DNA of 64,000 nucleotides from positions 19,043,602-19,107,601 of the forward strand of contig NC_037253.1 in assembly GCF_000002425.4 (NCBI RefSeq), in the 5' to 3' direction. Numbering within the stretch: position 1 is the first letter of the stretch; each line of letters opens with the position of its first letter. The notes under the pieces are model-generated. The model saw only the letters and a program-made list of their open reading frames with translations. It was not told the origin of the DNA and ran no database searches. A program made the position numbers and the translations under genes. The DNA comes from Physcomitrium patens. Taxonomy: Eukaryota; Streptophyta; Bryopsida; Funariales; Funariaceae. Shown in pieces: positions 46,785 to 59,294 of the stretch.

Positions 46785-46799
46785 TACTACTACATGGCA

Positions 46800-48130
46800 A
46801 CTTTTGGAGCTCAATTTAGAAGAGGTATAAAGATGCTTATAGAGGATTTTGTTAGAAAAGCAAGTAGATTGCATGTAAGAGAGGTCGAGTCTTATTTCAT
46901 TGATAAAGAGACTAGAGGCACAGTAGATATCTCAAGGCCATTAAGAGAGGCTTTGATTAGAGATACAAAAGATATTAAGAAGGCAATAGGTTGAGATGAC
47001 TTAGTTGATGCTATTAGCATCAAAGTCTTTTTAAGTAGTAATAAGGATTTAGAGGATCAAGATGCCATTGTAAAAGAGAAGGGGACTAGATTCTTTTAAG
47101 AAGATGTGGCACAGCTTTCCAATAAGAAGAAAGTATCAAGGATTATGGAATCTATTGAAAGATGAAAATAGCCTTTTTGTTCTAAAGCTTAAGCAATGCC
47201 TTCATCTCAATTAAAGAGTAAAGTTGAAGCTTAAGAAAGTTAAACAAAAGATAAAGAAAAAAAAAGTTCAAACAAGCCTAAAGATAATGGTCATTTCTAT
47301 AAGCTTCAGTTGGACATCAAAAGCTCTATTGATATGAAGGTAATTTTGAAAGAATAGATTTTTGATGCAAAAATTGAGTTCATATTGAAGGAGGCACTTG
47401 GCATTGTAAAAAAAGACTTTGATAAGCTTATTATTGATGTTATCAAGAAAAAAAATAAAAATAATGGTAGAGGTGGTTATAGTGAAGGTATTAGATTTTT
47501 ATTTGATAGAAGAAAAAGATCAAAAGATAGGGCAAGTCTTTTCTCAACTTTGTGTATCTATATTGAAAAGATTCAATTTAAAAAAAAAAGGTGATTATTT
47601 AAGACTATTGTAGAGGCAAAAATCAAGGAGAAGTAAGAAGTAACAAAGAAATGGAATATGGTAGTTATAAGTAAAGTAAATGTGTCTAATTATATTTTTT
47701 ATGAAGGATTTGAAGGTGAAAGGATGAATATTCAATTTGTGCATCTTTTTTGGACTAGAGCTACTATAAAGGCTTAAGTAAGAATAAAAAACCTCAAAGA
47801 GTATATTTTGATACTTATTGATTTTGGATTGGACATCAATATCATATCAAAGAGGATTTATGAGATAGGTCGGTGGTCCATTGGTGTTAACCATGGATAG
47901 GTGTTAAGGGCCACCAACAATAAGTAAAGTGATTTCTATGAGGCATGTCTAGGAGTTAAGACAAGGATTCAAGATGTGGAGTTAGAACAAAATTTCTTAA
48001 TGCAAAACTTTGCTACTTACCTTGTCATTTTAAGGCAACCTTATATCATGGCTATGAAGATGGGAGCTAAGGTTTTAGATAATGGCTTTCACTATACAAG
48101 GATTAAAGACTATGATGGAAAAAAGTCAAA
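46800..48130 (+). pseudogene. Element E gag end, linker and protease
   Basis: Begins FGAQFRRGIKMLIEDFVRKA (compare NFGKGGMRALIQDY in A). The linker has FILKEALGIVKKDFDKLIID. The protease loop is LILIDFGLDINIISKRIYE, followed by NHG, VLRATNNK and YLVILRQPY. D-F-G-L replaces the D-Y-G-S of A. Several stops are present. Confidence 0.65.
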
Positions 48131-48789
48131 GTAATTTTTCATGGTAAGACTGAATCATGAACAAAATAGAGACCAATTGAGAGAAGTTTCTTTGAGGACC
48201 AATGAAGAGTTTTTGGATTTCTAAAGATCACTCTTATAGTATGTGAGTCTTTTATCCATACACTCTCCAATATAACTAGCTTTGAGTGTAAATTTTTAGA
48301 TTTGATAACTTTGGAAGTTATAAGATTTTAAAAGATTAGAGATTTAGGTTATATATACAAAGATTGGACGAAAAAATATGATAAAAATTTAAAAGGATTG
48401 AGTGAAAAAACATAAAAAAAATTTAAAAGAATTGGATGTGATTTCAAGTGGTGAGTGCATTTTAGATATTATTGAAGAAGAAGGATTTGAAGATGATTAT
48501 ATAAAGGTTTTAAAAGAATTGGCTTTACATATGGATAGAGGTAGAACTAATATTGTTGTGAAGCTTCATTTAAGGTAAATATATGAAGAAATTTTAGAAA
48601 TTTTCAAGGAGGTTGGAATAATTGATAGTCATATGATATTGCAAGAGGCTATAGTATAAACTAAGTATAAAACCATAGCCAAGAAGGTGCAGCCTATAGC
48701 AATTCAATTGTGTCAAGATATCAAAGAGCACATCAAATAAGCTATTATAGAGTCGAGATTGAGGGAATCAAGAATAATTAGTCCCATGT

Positions 48790-50485
48790 TGTCGTATTAT
48801 GTAAAGTGTTACTTAAGAGTATAATAAGCACTTGCCTGTGGAAGGTAGAATAGAAATTTCACTAATAAAATCTTAATTCTAATAGAATATTAAATAAATT
48901 CTAATTAAACCTTAAAAATATTAAACAAGCTTTGATCAAATTCAAAAGAAACTTTAAAGATATTACAAAAAAATAATAAAAAATCTTAAAAGAATTAAAA
49001 GATAATCTATAATGAATCTTGAAAGAATCCTTGAGAAGCTCTAAAAAATATTAAAATAATTACAATATATCTTAAATAAATCTCAACTAAATTTTGATTT
49101 AATCCTAATTGAAATCCTAATAGACTTCAATCAAATCCTAGACAAATCCTAAAACTTAAATGAAATCCTACATGAATTCCAAATTCTAAATCAAATCTTA
49201 GAGAAATCTTAAATCTTATACCAAATTCTAACCAAATCTTAAACCTTAAATCAAATCCTAACTAAATCTTAACCAAATCCTAAATCCTAAATCAAATCCT
49301 AATTAAATCTTAAATCTTAAACCAATCCTAATCAAATCTTAAATCCTAAAATAAATCCTAATCAAATTCTAAATTCTAAATCAAATCCTAACCAAGTTTT
49401 AAATCCTAAACCGAATTCTAATCAAATCCTAAACCCTAAATCAAATCCTAACCAAATCCTAAGATAGTTTAGAATCTCGATATCTTTTTATTAAACTATT
49501 GATTTTGTGAAAATTTTCATACATCTCTCAATTTTTTAATTACAAACAAGTAGAATAAATTTGAAGACAATTACACTTACCAAATGGAAGAAAAATCCTA
49601 AAATCTGCTCAAATATTGGCCAGCCTCCTTCTCCAACCTTCATGCTGATCTTTTAGTGCTAATATCTCCCTTTTGCACCATTTAATTGATTTAAAAATTC
49701 TCATATATATAAGTCTAATATCCACACATATAACTTTTATTCCAATCCAATTAATAGATTTCAAAAAATCTAAAAAACCCTCAATAGATCTAAAATTATA
49801 CTTTTTGAGATTTTGACCCACTTAAACTTCAATAATCCTCAATTCATCTATTAGATCAAGCTAAAATTTACAATACATATTAAGCATAACTATAACCATT
49901 AATCCACAAAATTTCACTTTTAGCTACAAAACTCCTAAAATTGTCAAAAATGTCAATCTTATTTTATTTCATAAAAATCTAAGTCATCTCAAACAATCTT
50001 GACTTTGTAAAGCTCTTATAAAGTCATTACAAATCCAAATCATACAAAATCAATGCTTATAGAAATATTATCAAGTTTGCTATCAAATCTCACTTTTTAA
50101 TCTCCAAAAGAATCCTAGGGTTGCTATAGGTGTATGGTTTTGTGCCTTAGGGTCTGATTTTGATTCTTGTTGATAATTGGTCCTCTCTAAGTATCAATTC
50201 TGGACTTCTTAAGGTAAATTTTGCTAAAATCTACTCTTAATTCCTTCCTATATATGCCTATATTATTTAATTATTTAATTTACTTTTTTTTGCTTTATTT
50301 ATGGTCCTATAAAATAAATAGAAGTCCATTTTGTAAAAGGTAATATTAGTACTTTTTAGTTTTATTATCTTTTTGACTATTATCTATATTTTTAAGATAT
50401 TTTTTTATAATATTTTGAACTAAGATCTTCTATAATGAAATAATTTTTACACTCTTTCACCTATTAGCCATATTATATTATCACA
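48790..50485 (-). repeat. Element A3 3' LTR with reversed telomere-like repeat
   Basis: Plus-strand start TGTCGTATTATGTAAAG, end ATATTATATTATCACA. The region 49100-49460 is the reverse complement of the telomere-like array (AAATCCTAACCAAATC variants). The first 260 bases match the 5' LTR remnant at 56110-56332. It interrupts element E. Confidence 0.7.
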
Positions 50486-50499
50486 TCTACTCCCCTTGA
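50486..50499 (-). other. Element A3 polypurine tract
   Basis: On the minus strand AAGGGGAGTAGA directly precedes the TG of the 3' LTR. Confidence 0.6.
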
Positions 50500-50559
50500 A
50501 TCTCTGCATTCTATGGCATGGATCAATGATTCTTTAATATATTAATGTAGAATGCTCTT

Positions 50560-51600
50560 CATCTTATTCAAATTCTTGATCTTCAATTTGCTCCTCTACT
50601 CCCATCTTAATATCTTATATTGGATTCTTTTCTTCATCAAAACAAATATCTTCATCTCTTTATTTAAATAACTTGATTCATTTATTTTCTTTAGATATCT
50701 TCAATTCTGTACCATCAAGTTCTTATTACAAGTATGTTCCATTGTTGTATGCCTTTTTGATAATATTAGGCCCAAACCATCTCTTTGTAAACTTTTTTAT
50801 TGTACTATGTTGATTGTCTAAGCTACTATCATAAATTAACATCCAATTACCATCTTCAATTGCCTTAAATCATAGTCAATGTTTTTTATCAAATCTTTCT
50901 TTATTCTTTTCTTTTGCTTCTTTCAATCTTTCTATTGCCGCTTCAATATTATTAGGTCTTCTTTTTAATTGTTGAATTTATAATGCTAAAAGTTCTTCTT
51001 TGTTGAGACCATTCTTCTAAGGCAATATATTCTACGTAGATACAATGTCTTTTATTAGCATTATTGATTTTTGTCCATATATTAATTCAAAAGGCATATA
51101 ACCTGTTACTAAATTATGAGCTGTATGGTTTGCCTATAGTGAAAATGATAGTAGTTTAGGCCATTCATGTGCTTTGCCATTATATGCCTTTACTAATGCC
51201 TTAACAATAGATAAATACTCATACTTATTCTTACCATTACCTTTTGCATTATATGCTGTTGTTAAAGAAAGTTTAATTCCTATTCTATTAAAAAATTCTT
51301 GTACTTCTTTTGTATCTAATTCACCCTTATCTGCTATAATTTTTTTAATACAACTATAGCAATAAATAACATCTTTTAATAAAAATCAATATACACCTTC
51401 AATATTCTTCATTCTTAATACTTATCTTTCAACCATATTTGATAAATCTTCTTGTGCAAGTACCAAATACTTCATTTGTTCAAGATTTATAGGCATTGCT
51501 ACTAAATCCACTATCTACTTATAATATAAAGCCAAAGGATATGTTGTATGTAATTCATCTCAATGCCAAATATTTGAATATACTTAGCAAGTCTCAGAAG
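50560..51600 (-). pseudogene. Element A3 integrase
   Basis: Minus-strand translation with stops includes the core tail (MPFELIYGQKSI-like) homologous to MPVELMTGRKPI in A, NKEELLAL (compare SREELLAI), and KRWFG with KKAYNNGTYL, the GPY/F module that lies beyond the window edge in A. Stops and frame changes are frequent. Confidence 0.6.
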
Positions 51601-51601
51601 A

Positions 51602-52138
51602 TCATACAAAATTTGCTACATCTTTGTGCATATTCTTCCACCAATATTTTTCTCTCAACTTGGCAAATTTTTTTTTTCTTACAATATGTTTAAATTTTGG
51701 ATTCATAGATTTGATATATGCTATCCATCTTAACATAGCAATATTAAGAATAAAACAACTTGTATTCATATCTAATAAAGGTAGACAATCTTTTTCTATA
51801 ATTATTGATGCCCCAATCAAGTACTCTTTTTTATTTTTTATAACTATTACTACACCTCATAATTCTCTTTTAATTTGCACATATGTCCTTTGCCTAGCAT
51901 CCAAAACCTTTGCTCCAAACCTTACTACATATCTATTCCCTTGTTCATCATCTTGTCCAACTGTCCAACCTATTTTAATTCGACTTGTATCAACTATTAA
52001 TACTATTGGCCTTCCACCTTTATAATTTACTTTTTTCAAAGTTGGAGGTGAAAAAAGAAGTTCTTTCAATTTTTTCATAGCTTTTCTTTGTTCTTCTTTT
52101 AATTGAAATTTTTGATTCTTTCTTAAAAACTCATACAA
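51602..52138 (-). pseudogene. Element A3 RNase H
   Basis: LIVDTSRIKIGWTVGQDDEQ, RFGAKVLDARQRTY, IIIEKDCLPLLDMN and MLRWIAYIKSMNPKFKHI align with TVDASPIAIGWAVGQDDSN and ETDCLPLLGM in A. The third catalytic Asp region reads EKDC. The piece is divided by a stop near 51840. Confidence 0.65.
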
Positions 52139-52144
52139 TGGATT

Positions 52145-53554
52145 TGTTATATATGTAAAATGAAGTATTCATATATGATAGAAAATACATACCCCTAAAA
52201 ATCTTCTCACTTCTATTGTATTTCACATTTTTTCATCTTTTTAATAATATCAACTTTTTTCATACTTGGCTTGTGTCTATATGATCCACACATGTGTCCT
52301 ACCACCAAAATTTCTTTTACTCCAAACATTGATTTTGCTCCAATAAGGTTATATGAACTACTTCTAACCTTTTTAAAATCTTCTCACAATCATTAATATG
52401 ATGAGCCACAAACTTCCTACATCCTTTTGAATCCAAAGTCATATTTTTTTTTTTCTTTACATCCTTTAATTGGTACATTATTTAAGAAAGATATTATTAT
52501 TTTTGAAATAAAATCTCTTTATATCTTATGCATTCCATTCATCATGTATGCTACAAAATTTGTAGCTTTTTGTGATAATGTACACATTCTGACCAATCTT
52601 AATGGTGTCTTCATAATTATCAAATCTCTACTTTGTATTACCAATTGAAATTGGTCATATCTTGAATAAAAATCATCCATTGAATAGATTGCTTTTTCAG
52701 CAAATGCTTCTATAAATTCATCCACAATTAGATTTGAATCCATATTTCTAATAGTCACTTTATTCATAGATTGTATGTCTTGTATAAATCTCATTGTTCC
52801 ATTTTTTTCAGTACTGCAAATCTCTAATTAGAATAAGGTGCCATAGATGGTTCCAAAATTCTCATTTTTATCTTTTTATTGAATAAATCTACTAACTTGG
52901 ATAAATGTGCTCTTGATACTAGAATTGATTATAAATTCTATGGTTCATGAGGAATAGAAAAAATTACTATTGATGCTATAATACTTAGATCAATACATCC
53001 AATTTCATGTGCTTCAAATACAAAAGCTTTTCTATGATTAAAAAACATATCTTTAAAATATTTTTTTTACATTTTATCAAAAATCCATCACATCAAATAT
53101 TTAATCCATTTAATGTAGCATTTATAAATTTATGTCCTATCTTCTTCAAATCTCTTAAATTTGGTTGTATGGATGTTCCACTTATCCTTTCTTCACAATC
53201 TGATGGCAGTGGCAAAGCCACTACTTTGACCTTTTTATTTATTTATTTATATTTAGTTTTAACATGTATCTCTTGGCGACTTAAATTTTCTATAAATCCT
53301 TGAATTTTATCATAAAATTCTTTAGAATATATATTAATAACTCTATTTTCTTTTTGTAACCTACATTGCAATAAATAATTTAATTCCTCTATAGTATCTA
53401 CAAAATCTACTTCTTCAAATGCTCTTGAAATAAATTTATTTTCAACCAATTTTCTATTTTCTTTCAAATTTTGTTTAATATTTTTAATATAACATTTATC
53501 TATTCTTTGCATCTTGTTAATAATCTTAAAAGATAATATACAATCTTGTGTCAA
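52145..53554 (-). pseudogene. Element A3 reverse transcriptase and linker
   Basis: MRFIQDIQSMNKVTIRN, YSMDDFYSRYDQFQLV and KTPLRLVRMCTLSQKATNFV align with element A RT. The active-site block reads FLNNVPIKGC, so both catalytic Asp are Asn, and Gly residues have become Arg, Asp or Lys. All of these follow G-to-A changes in the coding strand. The linker at 53243-53554 is open. This enzyme is inactive. Confidence 0.7.
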
Positions 53555-53749
53555 TTTTTATAAGTTTAATAGATAATATCTCTTCTTTTAAACTAAACAA
53601 GAGTATTTCTCTCTTTAACCCATTGCAATCCCGCCTCATAATGGAATGAGATAAAAACCCTCAAGATCTTCAAATTTTTTATTTGATAATAGCTTCTTTT
53701 TTAATTTATCACAATTTTTTTTATGATTAGCGTAAACATTTAAAAATTG

Positions 53750-54140
53750 AATTATTTTTATTCCATGTCAGATTTTTATTCTTATATAGGCTGAACCATC
53801 ATCTATTTTCTTTTTTTCCATTTGTGTAGCAATAATATATAGTTGTGCTAATATAATAGAATATGTAGACATGTCTTGCACAAAAAAAATTTATTCATGA
53901 ATAACATCTCTTATCGTCACCTTGATATTTAGAAATGTTCCATATAAATCTTCCTTTGAATTATTTTTTGCTCTTATCATCCATCAATGTTTAGTAACAA
54001 TAGGCCATTTTCCTCTGTTATATAATTCTTTTGACATCAAATTGATTTTAGAACCATGATCAATCAGTACTACAATTGGTTCTTTTAAAACACCTAATTT
54101 TATCAAAGTTTTCATAATAGTCCTTGCCCAATGATTTCTA
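53750..54140 (-). pseudogene. Element A3 protease with DHGS loop
   Basis: PIVVLIDHGSKINLMSKELY aligns with the element A loop VLVDYGSEINLMS. The downstream block FFVQDMSTYSIILAQLY matches FFVQDTTTYPLILEQPY. Two stops interrupt the domain. Confidence 0.65.
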
Positions 54141-54309
54141 AAATAATTACTAGAAGCTTGAATGACATCATCTCTTTTTGTAAATCTTACTTACAAGACA
54201 TCTCCAAAATTTTGCATTTCATCTTCTTCATTTTCATCTTCAATGCTTTCTATTGCTCTTGTTCCTTGTACATTTGATATTATAGTGTCTCTTATAGATT
54301 GTCATTTTT

Positions 54310-55861
54310 TCTTTATTGTATTAATAATAACTTCATGAAAATCATACTTTGCAATTTCTAGAATTTCACCAATTGTGAATTCAACCTTTCTACTTAAAAT
54401 CCGCTCCTCCAATATCTTCAAATTTATAGTAGCTTCAATATCTGATTGTAATTTATAAGCAAGAGTCTTTATTTTTTCTTTTCTAATTTTCTTTTCTTTT
54501 ATAGAAATATTCTCTGTTATCTCTTCATGTATAAGATTCTTTTGTTGTCGTGCTTTTTCTCTCCTTGTAGTTCTTTTTGAAGGTCCTTTATTATTTTCAA
54601 CTTTCTTTCATTTTTCTTCAATTAATGCTTTATATTGACTCCTTACAATATGAATATGCACAAATAATCCATCTACTAGATCATCCCACCTAGTAATTTA
54701 TTGAATGTTATTACTAACATATTTTAAATCATCTCTAATAAAATTTTCTCTTTCAATATAACTCATTACATTTATTCACAAAGAACTAGATTTTTCTAAA
54801 AACTCAAGATTTATATTTAAACATTTGTTAGGATTTTTTTCTATCCAATATATTGATGCTTCATTGCTTGAGATTGTATGTACTTTATATGCATCTTCCA
54901 CAAACATCTTTATTCCTCCTTTACCAAAATTTGTCTTCAATTTTTCTTTTTTTTCTTTTAAATGTATCATACCATCTTTAAAAAAAAAAAAAAAAAAAAA
55001 AACTCCTTTATATAATACCTCTATAAAATCCTTATATTGCTTTTTTGAATGATCTATGCTATCATACCACATGTACCTATGCACTACACCTTTCATTGGT
55101 CCTAATCTTTGTCTTGTTGATATTCTTGATGATTAGTCCTTCTCTTCAAGTTTTGTAAATTTTATTTATAAATCTCTCATCTCGCATACGATTTTATCGA
55201 TGCGCATTTCTTCTTTCTTTGATGTAATCTTTGAAGTTTGAATCAAAGTTTTTGGATGGATAGTAGACATTTTTACCTGAGATTTTTTTAATGGTCTTTG
55301 AATACCTACTCTATCTTTTATCCTTTCTCTTTTTGCCAACAATCCTATTGCTTGTTTTACTTCCTTCCAATTTATTATCAATCCTTCATCTTCTTCTTTA
55401 TCTTCAATCAATATTTCCAACTTCTCTTGCAACTTTCTATTAGCCGCTTGAAGAAAAATTTCTACTTTATTTAGCTCTAATAATTACCTTTTCTTCTTTG
55501 ATAAAGAAGAATATTACTTTTCAAACTCCTTTATTAATTCTATTGCTAAAAGATCCTTCTCTGGCCTTTCAATCCATTCAAAAAATAATTTCTTTGTAAC
55601 CCAATGACTATCTTCTAAGAAAAATTCATCCTTCAATGCTTGAGATAATTTTTTCTATGAACCTCCAAAATATCCTATAATAAATCTTATATGATTTCTT
55701 ATCTTTAATAAAGTAATTAGTTCAAATAATTGAACCATCTTCCTTTCTAAAATATGCTTTACCTTAATTTCTTCTACATAGCACTTTAAATACTTTGTAA
55801 TGTCTTTTTTTTCAAATTGATCAATCTTATCTATAACTGCTGGTAATGCTTTATTTGCCAT
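54310..55861 (-). pseudogene. Element A3 gag, nucleocapsid and linker
   Basis: Start MANKALPAVIDKIDQFEKKD at 55861. The knuckle at about 55040-55085 reads YMWYDSIDHSKKQY, exactly the C-x2-C-x4-H-x4-C spacing with Tyr at all three Cys positions. KTNFGKGGIKMFVED follows. The linker at 54310-54460 matches element A. A tract of about 20 A on the plus strand (54979-55001) gives a Phe run. Confidence 0.65.
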
Positions 55862-56088
55862 ACCTTCTTTGCACTCTTTAACTTATTTTTGTTGTATAAG
55901 TAAGGCAAAAGTTTCAAACATGCTTATGAAATTAGAATCAAAATATATACCTTATCTTCTACTAGTACTTCTACTTGTAGCTCCAATCGAAGCACCACCA
56001 ATTGTACCTTCTTCAATTCTCTTGCCTTCTTTTTCCATAATGCAAATAATCCAAGAAGAATTTTCAAACACCTTCTACCTTAAGCTTT

Positions 56089-56105
56089 TCATGTCAAATT
56101 CACCA
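56089..56105 (-). other. Element A3 primer binding site
   Basis: Plus-strand TCATGTCAAATTCACCA, 4 nt from the LTR remnant. It differs from the element A site at four positions, all explained by C-to-T or G-to-A change. Confidence 0.55.
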
Positions 56106-56109
56106 AATA

Positions 56110-56332
56110 TGCCATATTATATAAAATTTTGTTTGAAAGTACACCAAGCACCTAGCTCTGGAAGATAGAATAGAAATTATAATAACAAAATCTTAATTTT
56201 AATAGAATACTAAATAAACTCTAATTAAACTTTAATAATGTTGAATAAGCTTTAAACAAATTACATAAGAAATAATAAGAAATCTTAAAAGAGTTTAAAG
56301 ATAATCCATAATAAACCTTAAAAGAATTTGTA
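56110..56332 (-). repeat. Element A3 5' LTR remnant
   Basis: Begins TGCCATATTATATAAAA and aligns with the first 250 bases of the 3' LTR (AGATAGAATAGAAATT, AATCTTAA blocks, TCTTAAAAGA). It is cut where repeat F copy 2 begins. Confidence 0.65.
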
Positions 56333-57521
56333 AATTATCAAATTAACTCACTTATTATTTTAGGATAAAAATACGTATTTAAAATGTTTTAAATCACAAG
56401 ATATATTAAGTAGTGTAGAAATCCTTAGAAAAATAGAAAATTAAAATGCTAGTGGTGGAAATGGAGTCTCGGTAAGTCTTGGAGGCAATAAGTCTCATTT
56501 GTATAGTATTTTTATTCATTGTTGAATAGTAAGGATTATTTATTAAGACAAATATTTATATTGGTTTTCTATCTATATGTACTACTTATAAAAACTATAA
56601 ATTTTAGTAGTTAGAAGAAGCATGAGAAAGAACCTCATGTCATTTTAGTTATTGATATAAAAAATAAGATTTATAGTGGATTTAAATTGATTTTTATTAT
56701 TATCGAAAATTTATAAGGTAAGAAAATGTAGCCTTAAATGGATATTAGCATTCTAAAAATATTACATAATTTTTTCAGAATGTTTTCAAAATTTATTTAG
56801 AATTTATTAGGAATTTTAAGAGCAGTTTTTAAGATCTTGGTAAAAATGAGTTTTATCACTTTGGGAGCCTTTATGAAGAAATGGAGGAAGAATTGAAGGG
56901 CACACAATGTCCCCAAGCTAATTGGGTGTTTTTAAACACCATGGTAAGGTCAAAATTGCAAAAATGTTGGTCCTTCTTCTAGAAAATAGGAGGACCAGCA
57001 GCTAGTGAAATCTTTATAGGAAGGGGAATGCACAAGTCCCATGTGGGTTGTAGCACCTTGAAGGTAGTTAGGAGGACAAGACTAAAGCTTCGTGGCCTCT
57101 TAGACACCTTTATACACTACATGTGAGCATTGGTGAGGCTCGAATCCTTGATCTATAAGCAAGTTATCTTTGAAGTAAAATATTTTCACTTCACCTTTTC
57201 AATTATTCACTTCATATCTTTAAAACTTCATAACTTATTCATATTAATTCGGATTTACATGTTTCTTATGTCATTAAAAATATAATAAAATTAAATATCT
57301 AAAAATGTACTTTTTATTCTTCACTTTTAATTTTTATTGGGTAAAAACATAGTGAAGAAACTGTGACTTAATTTTGAGTGTTGTAATTGCTTCATGTCAT
57401 TTATTTCAATTGCTTTGTGGTTGTTCTTTTTTTGTTCTTGTTCTTTGCTTACTTCACTTCACACCACTAAGTATAAGCAATTCTTAATTGAGGCCATCTT
57501 GTAACTTGGCTTGAGGAGTGA
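56333..57521 (+). repeat. Repeat F, copy 2 (probable LTR)
   Basis: Starts TGTAAATTATCAAATTAAC and aligns with 41924-43115. A short duplicated piece (GAGGCCATCTTGTAA) lies near the right end, so the boundary is approximate. Confidence 0.6.
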
Positions 57522-59289
57522 GAATTTACACTTATAGAGGCCATCTTGTAATTGGATTAACGAGTGAATTTTACACTCATATTTTGATGCATCTACTAAG
57601 AGATGGTGCTTCTAATGGTGTGTGAATGTGAAGTTGCTTGTCGTGATTGATCTTCCTTGGTTTTGTTGAGTAAGTAATTCAAATAGGTCTTTATCATTGA
57701 TAAGTATTCTACATCTCTTCTTTGTGTGTGAAAACAAAGCATTTAAATTTTTACTTTATAAGATAGTCAAAGATTTCAATGTTGAATTGAATGTGGATTG
57801 CTCTCAGATTTTTATCAATCCGTTTTTATGTAATATATCTTTTAAGTTGAAACTTCTTGAGATTGTGTATCTTGATGTTAGCTTTTCAAAAAGCTATCAC
57901 ACGTTCAAATTGGAGTTGATTTGAGTTTTTAGTCACTTTTAGATTAAGAAGTTCACTCCCTAGGTAGTTTCATGTACCCCTTGTTTGGAAAGGCATTTCT
58001 TAGTTCCTGATGATTATTCTATTGTGGAAATTTTTGAAGACAAGCATCTTAAAGTTGAGTTTGTAGTTGTAGGAAATTCAATGCTATTCAATCAAAATCG
58101 AATTTGTAGCGATTTGTAGAGTGGAGAGAGGTTGCTTCCATAATGAGATACAATTGAGATTAGTGATTTCTTTCTCTTCTATCATTTACATTTTGGATTT
58201 ATGTTATATTTTAAAATTTTTTATTGAAAATATTCTTTATAACTATATTAAATTATAATAAATAAAAAAAATTTAAAAAATCAATATTAAATCAATAAAA
58301 ATAATAAATTAAAAATAAAAATAGAAATAATAATAATAACATTTTAAAATAATTATTTAATAAATTAAAAACTAAACTTAATTAATAGTTTTAATTTAAT
58401 TTTAACTTTACTTTTAACTTTTTTTTTAAATTTTATTCTTAATTTTATTTATTGATATTTTTTTTACATGCATGATAAATTTTATGTATTGAAATAAATT
58501 CAATACATTTTTTTTACTAATTGATTTTTTTAAGGAAATATTATTATTAATATCTTAAGTAATATTTGATTAATTTATTCTTAGTATTAGCATTACTTGG
58601 TTGTTTTCTTAGGTTGGTTGTCAATTCCAAAAGCATAATAAGTGGAGCTCATCTTTAAGGTTTCATCACTCCACCTCCTTATAACTTTTCTTGTTGAGGA
58701 TATGTTTTTAGTAGAAAGAAGATTTAATCACCTCCTCCATCCTTCATACTATCTCTTTTTGTCTTATAAAAATCTAGTGGAGGGTTTTTTTCTAGTGGTA
58801 GGGAGATTTAATCACCTCCTCCATCCTCATATCCTCTCTATTCACAAAAGTAGTGTAGAAGGAGCTTAACAAGAACCTCAAGAAAATTCTTTATTAATAA
58901 GTGAAGAAGAATAAAATTTAAGAAGAAGAAATAGGTAAAAAAGCTAGATAGAAGGAAAAAAAAAAAAAAAAAGACCAACAAGTTCAAATTATAATCCAAG
59001 GTGAGTATTTTTTCAATAAAATTTATTGGGTTCTACTTTATTTTGATAATATAGATTGTGGTTTGAGGAGAAAGAACATAAGAAGAAAAAGAGAGTGGCC
59101 CTAATAGCTTATAAATAAGTAAGTTCATAAACTTTTTTCAATTATTTCTTTCTTTGAAATTTTAACAAATTGCTTAAATGCAGGGAGCAAAAGCTTGAAA
59201 TTGGAGGGTAGAATCTATGAGGAAGAAGTGAGAGAGATAAGTCTTAAAGTTTTCTTATAGATTTGGATGGAAGGAGATAGAAAGAACCA
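57522..59289. other. AT-rich DNA between repeat F and B2
   Basis: No gene or known element recognised. 58660-58880 contains an imperfect tandem duplication of about 83 bp (unit with AGATTTAATCACCTCCTCC at about 58720 and 58805). The A run near 58957-58974 and the stretch 58200-58560 are extremely AT-rich. Confidence 0.45.
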
Positions 59290-59294
59290 GTAAT

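Larger units (their letters stand above)
44580..48786 (+). mobile_element. Element E: A-family relic, plus strand, interrupted twice
   Basis: Gag at 44580-45350, an LTR insertion at 45366-46784, then gag C-terminus, linker and protease at 46800-48130 and the RT N-terminal linker up to 48786. There the LTR of A3 begins and the rest is missing. Landmarks shared with element A: LQNMVNKHRRFNGRNI, zinc knuckle YIYCYSFKHEKKDC, KEALGIVKKDFDKLIID, LILIDFGLDINIIS and KKVQPIAIQLCQDIKEHI. Confidence 0.75.
48790..56332 (-). mobile_element. Element A3: strongly decayed A-family element
   Basis: 3' LTR 48790-50485, polypurine tract, integrase, RNase H, RT, protease, gag, primer site and a truncated 5' LTR (56110-56332). 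The family order is the same as in element A, with homology in every domain. It is very AT-rich, with many stops. The catalytic and zinc residues lost are explained by C:G to T:A changes. Its 5' LTR is cut by repeat F copy 2. Confidence 0.8.

Noticed and set aside
51857..55100. RIP signature as evidence that this is a fungal genome
   Set aside because: The transition excess is real, but the host gene structure, plant-like tomosyn and tRNA-Asp primer site favour a plant; non-CG methylation loss can give a similar pattern.
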